From: Aliikangiella marina
GTDB taxonomy: Bacteria; Pseudomonadota; Gammaproteobacteria; Enterobacterales; Kangiellaceae
Direction: 5' to 3'
Assembly: GCF_007004765.1 (NCBI RefSeq)
Contig: NZ_VIKR01000001.1
Coordinates: 248,001 to 312,000, forward strand
DNA: 64,000 nt
Shown: in pieces, positions 1 to 10,000 of the stretch
Layout of the letters: every line of letters starts with the position of its first letter
How positions within the stretch are numbered: the stretch's first letter is position 1
The notes under the pieces: generated by a model
Told to the model about the DNA's origin: nothing
The model's input: only the letters and a program-made list of their open reading frames with translations
Databases searched by the model: none
Translations under genes and position numbers: made by a program

Positions 1-1780
1 TGCGCAACCTGCACAAGCTGTCGACATCAATACAGACAACTGGAGTGGTAGTTGGGACACTACAATATCATTCGGCGCCACTTGGCGTGTAGAAGACCGC
101 GATGAAAGTCGTATTGGTCATTCCAATCTAGCTGGGTTAGGACCAGGCGGATTGGCAGCAATCCCTGGCTCAAACACGGTTTTGACCGGTGGATGGTCAA
201 ACAACGGTGATGCCGGAAACCTCAACTTTGATCAAGGCGAAATGGTTTCTCGCGCGATTAAATATACCACTGAGCTTGGCTTAGAGCATACCAGCGGTTT
301 CGGTTTCTTTATCCGAAGCACTGGTTTTTATGATTTTGAATTGCATGACAGACCAAGCCAACGAGTCAAGCCGATCACAGAAGCTGCGCTTGATGAGCAA
401 GGTCAACAAAATGAATTACTCGATGCATATGTCTATTTTGATGTCCCTGTCGGCGATTCTTCACTGCAAGCTCGTCTCGGTTCACAAGTCATTAGCTGGG
501 GTGAAAGTACTTTAATCCAGCACGGTTTATCTGAAATCAATGCGGTTGACGTGACCAAATTGAGAATCCCTGGCTCCGAAATTAAGGAAGCGCTTATCCC
601 AGTGAACACTGTGTGGGCTTCAGTCGATTTAACCGACACGATTAGTTTAGAAGCTTTCGCGCAAACCGAGTGGGAGCATTTCAGAACCGACGAGCCTGGC
701 ACTTATTTCGCGAGTACTGATTTTGCGGGTGAAACAGGAACTGATATTCATTTAGGTTTTGGTCAATTTGGTGAAGGTACGCCTGGTACAGTTGCACGAC
801 GTCTCGCTGACAGAGATGCAAAAGATGATGGCCAGTTTGGTATTAAGCTTGGTTGGTTAGCTGAGGACTGGAACTATACTGAGTTTGGTTTTTACTATGT
901 TAACTACCACAATAAGCGTCCTGTTATTAGTACGCTTGCTCACAATGGTGTTGAAGTTCAAGGCTATTTCGAATACTTAGAAGATATCGAAATGTACGCA
1001 TTGAGTTTTAATACTTCTTCAGATCTCGGTTTCTCATTGGCGGGCGAAGTCACTTACCGTATCGATGAGCCTTTACAGATCGATGATGTTGAATTGTTAT
1101 TCGCTGCATTGGAACCTGTTGGCAGTATTCCAAGCGGAACTTCACAAATTCCAGCGGGTGCTGGTTTAGGGGATGAAATCTCTGGTTACCGTTTATTCGA
1201 CACAACTCAGGCTCAGCTGACTATGACTGCTTTTGCTGGCCCAACCTGGGGCGCCGACCAGCTGGTTATTTTAGCTGAAGTTGGTGCTAACTGGATTACA
1301 GATTTACCTTCTGAAGACGAATTGCGATTTGAAGCACCTGGTACTTCACGAAGTGGTAATCCTGATCGTCAAACAACGCTACCAGACGGCACTGTTGTTG
1401 AAGGTTCTGGGTTTATCGTTCCTGGTTCTCCTTGTTCGGTCGGCGGTGCGCCAGTTGCATGTGAAGGGGTAACACCAAACGATTTTGCAAGCGATTTCTC
1501 TTGGGGATATCGTCTTGTTGCAAGATTTGATTACTCAGATGTTTTTGCCGGTTGGAACATGTCTCCTCGTATCGTTTTCTCTCATGACGTAGACGGCACA
1601 ACTCCTGCGCCAATTGGTAACTTCGTTGAGGGACGAAAAGCGGTGACATTAGGTGTTAGTATGGACTTACAATCGCGCTGGAAAGCTGACATTGGTTATT
1701 CTGCTTTCTCAGGTGCAGGTAAAGCTAACGCATTGGGCGATAAAGATTTTATAGCTGCAAATGTCAGCTTCTCATTCTAA
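1..1780 (+). CDS. DUF1302 family outer-membrane protein (5' end missing)
   Basis: The reading frame is open from base 2, so the true start lies upstream of the window; about 592 residues are visible. The first residues (AQPAQA then VDINTDNW) look like the end of a signal peptide. The rest is an alternating, aromatic-rich pattern of outer-membrane beta strands ending in FIAANVSFSF, a typical C-terminal barrel signature with terminal Phe. DUF1302 proteins (usually 550-650 aa) are putative outer-membrane barrels of unknown substrate and typically sit beside DUF1329 genes, as here, 17 bp downstream. Its place in a cluster with a beta-propeller and an RND pump suggests transport of a hydrophobic compound; that is inference. 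Confidence 0.88.
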   Translation, partial: AQPAQAVDINTDNWSGSWDTTISFGATWRVEDRDESRIGHSNLAGLGPGGLAAIPGSNTVLTGGWSNNGDAGNLNFDQGEMVSRAIKYTTELGLEHTSGFGFFIRSTGFYDFELHDRPSQRVKPITEAALDEQGQQNELLDAYVYFDVPVGDSSLQARLGSQVISWGESTLIQHGLSEINAVDVTKLRIPGSEIKEALIPVNTVWASVDLTDTISLEAFAQTEWEHFRTDEPGTYFASTDFAGETGTDIHLGFGQFGEGTPGTVARRLADRDAKDDGQFGIKLGWLAEDWNYTEFGFYYVNYHNKRPVISTLAHNGVEVQGYFEYLEDIEMYALSFNTSSDLGFSLAGEVTYRIDEPLQIDDVELLFAALEPVGSIPSGTSQIPAGAGLGDEISGYRLFDTTQAQLTMTAFAGPTWGADQLVILAEVGANWITDLPSEDELRFEAPGTSRSGNPDRQTTLPDGTVVEGSGFIVPGSPCSVGGAPVACEGVTPNDFASDFSWGYRLVARFDYSDVFAGWNMSPRIVFSHDVDGTTPAPIGNFVEGRKAVTLGVSMDLQSRWKADIGYSAFSGAGKANALGDKDFIAANVSFSF

Positions 1781-1797
1781 AGTAGGGCGAACAAACA

Positions 1798-3177
1798 ATG
1801 AGTATTAAAAACAAACTAACAATGACTTTAATTGCTGGTGCGGTCAGTTTTGGTCTCGCATCTACAGGAGCAATTGCAAAAGTATCTCCAGAAGAAGCGA
1901 ATAAATTAGGCACTTCGCTTACCCCAATCGGTGCAGAAAAAGCCGGTAATGCTGATGGAACCATCCCTGAGTGGACTGGCGGAATAACGTCTGCGCCAGC
2001 GGGCTATGAGCCAGGTAAATTCCACGTTAACCCGTTTGCAAGTGACCAAGTTCAATTCACCATTACTGCTGCAAATGCAGAGCAATATAAAGACAAATTG
2101 ACGGCAGGTCAGATGGCTTTATTTAAAGCTTATCCTGATACCTTCAAAATGAACGTTTATCAAACGCGACGTTCAGCTTCGTATCCTCAGTACGTTTATG
2201 ATGCGACTAAAGAAAACGCGACGCGCTCTGAGTTAGCTGAAGGTGGTAACGGATTGAAAAATGCGGCTGTTGGATTTCCATTCCCAATTCCGCAAAATGC
2301 ATTAGAAGTAATGTGGAACCACATTGTACGCTATCGTGGTGAGAGTGCTGCGCGATTTGTTGGTCAAGCAACGCCACTTCGTGACGGTTCTTATACACTC
2401 GTTAAGTTCCGTGATGAACTTGATTTGTTGTACACCAAAAAAGGTACTAAGCCTGAAGACTTAGAAGCACAAAACATGCTTTTCTACTTCAAGCAGTGGG
2501 TAACGTCTCCAGCGCGTCTCGCCGGAACCGCTTTGCTTGTTCACGAAACGCAAGATCAGGTTAAAAAGCCTCGTCAAGCTTGGACTTACAACACAGGTCA
2601 ACGTCGTGTTCGTCGTGCGCCTAATGTTGCTTACGATGCGCCAGGAACCGCTTCAGATGGACTGAGAACCACTGATGACTTCGATATGTACAATGGTGCA
2701 CCTAATCGCTATAACTGGACTTTAGTCGGTAAGAAAGAAATGTACATTCCTTACAACGACTATCGTTTACATGCTGGTGATGTAAAATATGATGACATTA
2801 TTCAACCTTCTCACATCAACCCTGATTTAGTGCGTTATGAATTGCATCGTGTTTGGGTTGTTGAAGCTAACTTAAAAGCTGATACTCGTCATCAATACAA
2901 AAAACGTGTTTTCTACATCGATGAAGACAGCTGGCAAATCTCCGCGACAGAAATGTATGACAACCAAGACCAATTATGGCGTGTAGGCATGCTACATGCG
3001 GTAAACTACTACGAGTTACCAGTGATGTGGTCTACTATGGAAGTTATTCATGACTTGAAATCAGGTCGTTACCTAGCGCTTGGTTTGGACAACGAAGATA
3101 GCCCTGTAGATTTCTCGATTACTTTTACAAAGAAAGATTTTACACCTGCAGCGCTTAGAAGAGCGGGTAGACGGTAA
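1798..3177 (+). CDS. DUF1329 family periplasmic/outer-membrane lipid-binding-like protein
   Basis: 459 residues with a clear signal peptide (hydrophobic residues ~8-24, cleavage after GAIA). The mature N-terminus carries the family hallmark LTPIGAEKAGNADGTIPEWT (residues ~41-60). DUF1329 members are about 450 aa and are thought to resemble LolA/LolB-type lipid-binding half-barrels; the substrate is unknown. It follows the DUF1302 gene by 17 bp and is probably co-transcribed with it; a strong terminator lies 40 bp past its stop. The pairing of DUF1302 with DUF1329 is widespread in aromatic-, steroid- and lipid-degrading proteobacteria. Family assignment is firm, function is not. Confidence 0.92.
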   Translation: MSIKNKLTMTLIAGAVSFGLASTGAIAKVSPEEANKLGTSLTPIGAEKAGNADGTIPEWTGGITSAPAGYEPGKFHVNPFASDQVQFTITAANAEQYKDKLTAGQMALFKAYPDTFKMNVYQTRRSASYPQYVYDATKENATRSELAEGGNGLKNAAVGFPFPIPQNALEVMWNHIVRYRGESAARFVGQATPLRDGSYTLVKFRDELDLLYTKKGTKPEDLEAQNMLFYFKQWVTSPARLAGTALLVHETQDQVKKPRQAWTYNTGQRRVRRAPNVAYDAPGTASDGLRTTDDFDMYNGAPNRYNWTLVGKKEMYIPYNDYRLHAGDVKYDDIIQPSHINPDLVRYELHRVWVVEANLKADTRHQYKKRVFYIDEDSWQISATEMYDNQDQLWRVGMLHAVNYYELPVMWSTMEVIHDLKSGRYLALGLDNEDSPVDFSITFTKKDFTPAALRRAGRR

Positions 3178-3216
3178 AAGCAGTCTATTTCTTTGAAAAA
3201 TAAGATAAAGTCGTAG

Positions 3217-3246
3217 TAAAAAGGCCGGTTTTCACTGGCCTTTTTA
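3217..3246 (+). terminator. Rho-independent terminator after DUF1329 gene
   Basis: Stem AAAAGGCC/GGCCTTTT around a short loop, followed by a T run. It separates the DUF1302-DUF1329 pair from the YCF48-MMPL pair, so the four genes may form two transcription units. Confidence 0.85.
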
Positions 3247-3390
3247 TTAGCGTAAGCGAAATTTACTATCTATATTATATTCATTGCAGTCTAATCGTTA
3301 ATCCAGGGTACTCAGATCTATAATCTGGCGTAACATTGTTGTATTCTGCGTGTTTATCCACCTTATTAAATTGAATTTTCGGAATATCGA

Positions 3391-4401
3391 ATGGCTTTAA
3401 AAAAGGTTATCAAGCTTTCTGTACCTCTGGTTCTAGCGGCTTATGCCGGCATAAGTGCAGCACAAGAACCATCGGCACAAAGCCAGCAAGCGAGCCCTCA
3501 AGAATCAAGCAACCTTAACACCCAAGCCCCGAGGGCGTCAGAGCGGTTGTTAATGGACATCAAACGAATTATCAATAACCGACTAGTAGCGGTGGGGGAG
3601 CGAGGACATATTTTAATATCGGACGATCAGGGAGAAACTTGGCGTCAGATATTAGTACCGACTGAGACTCTGTTAACTAAGTTATTTTTTGTTGACGATA
3701 AGACTGGTTGGGCGATTGGGCATGATCAAACCATTCTTAAAACTGAAAATGCGGGGGAAGAATGGCGCATTCAGTATGAGAGTGATAACCTCGATCAACC
3801 CGCACTGTTTGATATTTGGTTTTCTGATAAAAATAATGGTATTGCGGTCGGCGCTTACGGGTTGTATTTGAAGACCAACGATGGTGGTGACAGCTGGGAA
3901 GATGTTTATCAAGAAAGCCTTGAAAATGAAGAAATCGGATTTCCCCACTTTTATTCTATCGTTCAAGATGGAGCCGCGGGACGTTTATATATTGCTGGTG
4001 AGCTAGGATTTTTAGCTTTCTCTGAGGATAACGGCGACACTTGGCAGATGGCGGAAAGTCCCTACGATGGTTCTTTTTTCAATGCGATGGTCACACCCGA
4101 TAATGCGTTATTGCTCATGGGGTTGAGAGGACACTTGTTTCGCTCATCTGATCAAGGAGAAACTTGGAGTGAGGTTGAAACGGGTACCATTTCTGGCCTA
4201 CAGGAGTCAGTCATTTTAGATGATAAACGTTTGTTAATCGTGGGCTCTGATGGAACCCAATTAATAAGCGATGATTATGGTAAAACTGTTCAGCTGATCC
4301 AACGCTCGGATAGAATCCATCTTGCCCATGCCTTGAGCTTACTGGACGGTCAAATTATGTTGGTCGGGATTCAAGGCGCCATTAAGACACAATTAAAATA
4401 G
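3391..4401 (+). CDS. YCF48-like beta-propeller protein, secreted
   Basis: 336 residues. A signal peptide (KKVIKLSVPLVLAAYAG, cleavage near ISAAQ) and a short Gln/Ser-rich linker precede repeated blades with BNR-like motifs (SDDQGETW, TNDGGDSWE, SEDNGDTWQ, SSDQGETWSEV), the pattern of YCF48/Hcf136 propellers. In plants and cyanobacteria YCF48 helps assemble photosystem II; in heterotrophic bacteria the family recurs next to MMPL/RND transporters and DUF1302/DUF1329 genes, presumably as a periplasmic partner. The MMPL gene starts 38 bp downstream. The role here is inferred from neighbours only. Confidence 0.88.
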   Translation: MALKKVIKLSVPLVLAAYAGISAAQEPSAQSQQASPQESSNLNTQAPRASERLLMDIKRIINNRLVAVGERGHILISDDQGETWRQILVPTETLLTKLFFVDDKTGWAIGHDQTILKTENAGEEWRIQYESDNLDQPALFDIWFSDKNNGIAVGAYGLYLKTNDGGDSWEDVYQESLENEEIGFPHFYSIVQDGAAGRLYIAGELGFLAFSEDNGDTWQMAESPYDGSFFNAMVTPDNALLLMGLRGHLFRSSDQGETWSEVETGTISGLQESVILDDKRLLIVGSDGTQLISDDYGKTVQLIQRSDRIHLAHALSLLDGQIMLVGIQGAIKTQLK

Positions 4402-4439
4402 CTTAAATAAAACGCAAGTTTTTGCTGGAAATAAAAAGT

Positions 4440-6755
4440 ATGAGTCAAACCAGATTAGAAGCGAATATAGACAAGTTCATATTTTGTCGGAGTAAATTAG
4501 TACTCTGGGTATTCGGTATTCTTACATTAGTTATGTTGGGGTTTGCATCGCAAATCAAAGTTGATGCCAGTTTCGAGAAGAATATACCGCTCGAACATGA
4601 ATATATGAAAACCTATATCAAGCACCAAGAGCATTTTGGCGGAGCGAACCGGATACTGGTTGTGCTTGAAGATAAATCAGGCGATATTTTCAATAAAGAA
4701 TATTTCGATGCCTTAGCCGAGGCGACCGCACTTGTTTCTACTATCAATAGTGTCTCAGAACCTTTGATGAGCTCGTTATTTACGCCAAATACGCGTTTTG
4801 TTGAAGCGGTTGAAGATGGGATGGTCGGTGGACCGGTTATTCCAGAGTCCTATGATGGTTCTGAAAAAGAGCTACAGTTGGTCAGAAGTAATATTTTGAA
4901 AGCAGGTTTAGTTGGCCGAATGGTGGCTAATAACTTTGCTTCATCGATGGTCAGTTCTCAGTTATTGTCGATTGACCCAACGACAAAACAAAAGACCGAT
5001 TTGGTCGGAGTGGCCGATCGCTTAGAAGAAATTCGCGAAGAAATTGAAGCAAAATATCCGCAAATCGATGTGCATATTATCGGTTTCGCGAAGATGATTG
5101 GTGATGTGAGTAATGGCGCTAAACAAGTGGTTGCTTTCTTTGGCTTAGCCTTGGTCATTACCGCGATTCTCGTATACCTTTACTCTCACTCGGTAAGCTT
5201 AACCATTTTACCGTTGATTTGTTCGATCACTGCGGTGATTTGGCAACTGGGATTACTGACTATTTTTGGTTTCGGTATTGACCCTATGTCGATTCTGGTT
5301 CCTTTCTTAGTTTTTGCCATTGGTGTTAGTCACGGTGTGCAAATGATCAACGCCGTTGGCAAGAATGTCGCCTCTGGCGCAAATTCTCGCGAGGCAGCGT
5401 TCGGCGCATGCTGTCGATTATTTGTTCCAGGGATGATAGCACTGCTGAGTGATACCATCGGTTTCCTGACGTTGTTGTTTATTAAAATTGATATCATCAA
5501 AGAGCTCGCTATCACCGCAAGTTTGGGTGTGGCGGTAATCATTTTGACCAACCTAATTCTATTGCCAGTATTGTTATCCTACGCGAAATTTCCGGATAAC
5601 TTTGCTGCAAAAGTTGAGGAGTCGAACAAAAAGCAAGCGGTTCTTTGGCGGTTTTTCTCGGGGTTTGCCGAACGCAGAACAGCTACAAAAACAGTGCTTG
5701 CCGCATTAGTGGTGGTGACAGTTGGATTCTTTTTCGCGAAGAATATGAAGGTTGGCGATTTACATGAAGGTGCACCGGCGTTGCGTCAAGACTCGGTTTA
5801 CAACATGGATACCAAGTTTGTTACCGACAACTTCTCGATTGGTACGGATCTTATTTCGATCATTGCCGAAACTAAACCTGAAGCCTGTACCGAATTTAGC
5901 ATCATGAATGCCATTGACAAATTTCAGTGGCACCTCGAAAACCTTGATGGGGTCCAATCAGCGATTAGCCTCACCACCGTATCTAAAATCTTAAACGCAG
6001 GGTTTTATGAGGGCGCACTTCAGTGGCGTATTCTGCCGCAAGAACAAGCCACGCTGGCGCAGTCGATACGCTATCTAGAAACCAGCAGCGGTCTTTTCAA
6101 CAATGATTGTAGCGTAATGCCAGTGCTGGTATTCACCAAAGATCATAAAGCTGAAACCATTGAGCAAGTCGTGGCTGCGGTCAAAGATTACAATGCCAAA
6201 GTCAAACACGAAGATATCGAGTTTAAATTAGCGACAGGACCAGTTGGGGTTATGGCTGCAACTAACGAAGCTGTTTCTGCTGCTCAAATTCCGATGCTGA
6301 TTTGGGTTTATCTTGCCGTTATTTTGCTGTGTTTGATTAGCTTCCGTTCGATCCGCTCGACAATTTGTATTGTTGTGCCCCTAGCGATTGTATCTGTGAT
6401 GGCTCAAGGGTTGATGACGATTCTAGACATCGGGTTGACTGTTGCCACGCTTCCTGTAGTCGCTCTGGGCGTTGGTATTGGTGTGGATTACGGAATCTAC
6501 ATATTCTCGCGAATGATTGTCTTTATTCGCGCAGGGGAGAGTATCTCAGAAGCCTTTTTGAAAACCCTTCACTTAACAGGTAATGCGGTTTTCTTCACTG
6601 GACTGACCTTAGCGATTGGCGTCAGTACATGGTTGATGTCAGCGTTACAATTCCAGGCCGATATGGGGATTCTTTTAACCTTTATGTTCCTATTTAACAT
6701 GCTTGGCGCGGTGATTTTATTACCGGCTTTAGCTGCTTTCCTCTATCGTCGCTAA
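4440..6755 (+). CDS. MMPL/RND family transporter
   Basis: 771 residues from ATG 4440; an in-frame TTG at 4422 would add six, but the GGAA at 4428 sits better for the ATG. The architecture is the two-fold RND one: an N-terminal membrane helix (~25-45), a large periplasmic domain, a five-helix bundle (~225-390), a second helix and periplasmic domain, and a second bundle (~620-770). The second bundle has GVGIGVDYGIYIFSR with the Asp-Tyr pair of proton-driven MMPL/RND proteins; the equivalent place in the first bundle reads AIGVSHGVQ, without the Asp, as in relatives. Probable export or lipid trafficking with the neighbouring DUF1302/DUF1329/YCF48 proteins. Confidence 0.9.
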   Translation: MSQTRLEANIDKFIFCRSKLVLWVFGILTLVMLGFASQIKVDASFEKNIPLEHEYMKTYIKHQEHFGGANRILVVLEDKSGDIFNKEYFDALAEATALVSTINSVSEPLMSSLFTPNTRFVEAVEDGMVGGPVIPESYDGSEKELQLVRSNILKAGLVGRMVANNFASSMVSSQLLSIDPTTKQKTDLVGVADRLEEIREEIEAKYPQIDVHIIGFAKMIGDVSNGAKQVVAFFGLALVITAILVYLYSHSVSLTILPLICSITAVIWQLGLLTIFGFGIDPMSILVPFLVFAIGVSHGVQMINAVGKNVASGANSREAAFGACCRLFVPGMIALLSDTIGFLTLLFIKIDIIKELAITASLGVAVIILTNLILLPVLLSYAKFPDNFAAKVEESNKKQAVLWRFFSGFAERRTATKTVLAALVVVTVGFFFAKNMKVGDLHEGAPALRQDSVYNMDTKFVTDNFSIGTDLISIIAETKPEACTEFSIMNAIDKFQWHLENLDGVQSAISLTTVSKILNAGFYEGALQWRILPQEQATLAQSIRYLETSSGLFNNDCSVMPVLVFTKDHKAETIEQVVAAVKDYNAKVKHEDIEFKLATGPVGVMAATNEAVSAAQIPMLIWVYLAVILLCLISFRSIRSTICIVVPLAIVSVMAQGLMTILDIGLTVATLPVVALGVGIGVDYGIYIFSRMIVFIRAGESISEAFLKTLHLTGNAVFFTGLTLAIGVSTWLMSALQFQADMGILLTFMFLFNMLGAVILLPALAAFLYRR

Positions 6756-6766
6756 TCCTTTCTTCG

Positions 6767-6806
6767 ATCTACTTGCTGAGAGTCTTTAAACTGTCAGCAA
6801 GTAGAT
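6767..6806. other. Long perfect hairpin downstream of MMPL gene
   Basis: A 13-bp perfect inverted repeat (ATCTACTTGCTGA/TCAGCAAGTAGAT) with a loop that itself can pair AGT/ACT. There is no T run after it on either strand, so it is not a canonical intrinsic terminator; it may stabilise the 3' end of the transcript. The rest of the 333-base gap to the next gene holds a 24-codon micro-ORF (6822-6896) and no recognisable promoter. Confidence 0.6.
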
Positions 6807-7088
6807 TTCAATAGTTGGTTCATGAAATTAAGTTATGGCATTAAATTAGTGCTTCTTGGCATCGTTTGTCCTACAATTAGCGCAACTTTGATCTAACCCA
6901 AAAAACGCTCGAATAATCGCGTTGCGACACAACATGATGATTCTTAATTCAGGCTTTAAAAAGTTACCCAGCCAATTTGTTTTGTTCACTCAGCAAATTA
7001 CTCAATTTTCACCTAAACTATTAAAAATAAACCAAAACCGTGGGCATTGATTTGAGTTTGTATGCTAAGCAACGGATAAGGAATGTAT

Positions 7089-10000
7089 ATGTCAATTGAA
7101 CAAAAAACACACGACACCATACTTTATAAAAATGTCATTAAACTGATTGAATCTAAATTTTCAAAAAGACAAGCGGAACTCGTTACACAATTTGCAAGTT
7201 ACTTCTGTTCTGGGATTTCGAGTACCGACTTTGAGTTTAAAAACGACAATGAACTTTATGCGCCTATCGTCAGTTTATGGAATTACATGCAAAACTGCGA
7301 TAATGAGTGCAGCGTAAGAGTTTTTACGCCAGAGTTTGAGAGTCATGGTTGGCATTCCCGTCACACGGTTATCGAGTTGGTTCATCAAGATATGCCTTTT
7401 TTGGTCGACTCTATCCGAATGGAATTAAATCGACTTGGCATTAACATTCATCTCCACATTCATATCCCACTCAATATTTCGCGCAGTAAAGCCGGAAAAA
7501 TAAATAAAATCCAGCGACCTGATCCTGAAGCGCCTCACAGTAGCGTAACACCGATGTATTTGGAAATCGATCGTCAGTTGGATGACCGAGAGTTAGAGTT
7601 AATCAAACTTAATTTGGAAGAAGTTTTATCGGATGTTCGGGCAAGTGTTCGAGATTGGGAACCGATGAAGAAAAAACTCACTGAAGTCATCGGACGTCTA
7701 AGTAATTTGCCTGAAAAACTGGTTAATGAAAAAAATACAGAGTGCAAAGATTTCCTTGAATGGATTTCAGGTAACCACTTCACCTTACTTGGTTACACTT
7801 ACTATGCACTTAAACACGAGAAGAATGATATTAAGCTGGTACCACAACATCGTAATAGTCTAGGGCTGAAAAAGCGCGATAACTGGAAACCGAAACCCTA
7901 CAAATTAGGTGACTTACCTTCGGGAGCGCGAAATCTAATTCTTAATACCCAAAACCTACTGGTATTAACTAAGTTGAGTGCTGTCAGTCGCGTTCATCGA
8001 CCTGCACACATTGATTACATCGGTATTAAACGAGTTGATGAGAATGGCGAGATTCTTGGAGAAGATCGTTTTATTGGTTTGTATACGTCTGCAGCGTATA
8101 ACCTCAACCCCATGAGTATTCCGGTTCTTAGGCAAAAAATACAGTTGGTTCAAGAGCGTTCTGGACTGACCACTTTAGAACATGATTTAAAAGTCTTGCG
8201 TAATATCTTAGAGACCTACCCGCGTGACGAACTATTCCAAATCCGATCCGATGATCTCTATGAAACAGCATTGGGAATTTTACAGATCCAAGAACGACCC
8301 ATCATTAAACTCTTTATCCGTCGAGATCCGTATGGCAGATTTTTTTCATGTTTGGTTTATGTACCACGAGAAATATATACAACCGCGATCCGTATCAAAA
8401 TAACAGAAATTCTTACTGCTAGTTTAGGGGCGATCTCTGAGCCGCAATTTACAACGACTTTTTCAGAGTCGATCTTAGCGCGAATACACTTTACGATTCC
8501 GGTAGAAAATGCGGAGAAAATTCGTTATGACGTGAAGGAAATTGAAAAGAATCTTCATCAAGCGACTCGCTCTTGGCAGGATACCTTAACTGAGTCATTA
8601 ATCGGTGAGTTTGGTGAGGCTGAAGGCAAACGAATGGTGCAACGGTATGCGGATCGTTTCCCGCTCGGTTATCAAGATGAGTCCATCGTGCAGACTGCAG
8701 TACTCGATATCAAGCACATGGAATCTTTGAATGATGAACATCGTTTGAGTATGTTGCTTTATCGTTCTCAAGAAGATAGCAATGACAATATTCGCTTTAA
8801 GCTGTTCTACCGCGACAAACCAAAGCCGCTTTCGCAAGTGATTCCAATGCTTGAGAATATGGGATTGAATATTATTGGCGAAACGCCTTATAAGATTCAT
8901 CCTAATGGTGGTGCTGAAAGGTGGCTGAGTGACTTTGTGATGCGCCATCCGGCGGGCAAAAAACTCGACCTCGAAAAAATCAAAGAAAAATTTCAACAAG
9001 CTTTTACGCGTATCTGGATGGAAGATGCAGAAAATGATGGCTTCAATTGCTTAGTATTAGCCGCATCGTTGAGCTGGCGTGAAATCGCAATGCTTAGAGC
9101 TTATGCAAAATACATGTGGCAAATAGGCTCAAGCTTCTCGCAAAACTATGTCGAAGAAACGCTCGAAGTCTATCCGGAAATTGCTAAATTGCTGGTTGAT
9201 TATTTCTGTCTAAAATTTGATCCATCGGAAAAACAATCCAAAGCTAAAATCAAAAATACGCGTACCAGAATAATCGAAGCGCTCGATCAAGTAGCCAACC
9301 TTGACCAAGATCGAATTTTACATCGTTACCTAGAGTTAATTGACGCGACCATACGAACTAACTTCTTCCAGTTAAATAGTGAAGGAGATTTTAAGAATTA
9401 CATCTCGTTTAAACTCACTCCCCGAATCATCTCAGATATCCCGCAACCAGCGCCAATGTTTGAGATATTTGTTTACTCGCCGAGAATTGAAGGTGTTCAT
9501 TTGCGTGGTGGTAAAGTTGCGCGCGGCGGCTTACGTTGGTCTGATCGACGGGAAGATTTCCGAACTGAAATTCTCGGTTTAGTTAAAGCACAGCAGGTGA
9601 AAAACTCGGTTATCGTTCCTGTTGGCGCAAAAGGAGGATTTGTTTGTAAGCGCAGTTTGTCAGGGCTTTCTCGCGAAGAGTTTATGGCGGAAGGAATAGC
9701 TTGCTACAAAATATTTATCTCCGCATTACTGGATATCACAGACAATCTGGTTGAAGGCAAATTAGTGCCACCGGAAAATGTCGTACGCTTAGACGAAGAT
9801 GATCCTTATCTCGTGGTTGCAGCCGATAAAGGTACCGCGACTTTTTCAGATATTGCTAATGGAATTTCGCAAGATTACGGCTTCTGGATGGGCGATGCTT
9901 TCGCCTCAGGCGGCAGCGTTGGTTATGATCATAAGAAAATGGGAATTACCGCTAAAGGTGCTTGGGAGTCGGTTAAGCGGCACTTTATGGAAATGGGAAT

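Noticed and set aside
8598..8999. 133-codon open frame antisense to the large glutamate dehydrogenase
   Set aside because: It lies wholly within a well-supported gene, has no SD and its protein is a composition shadow; the same holds for the antisense frame at 10296-10667.
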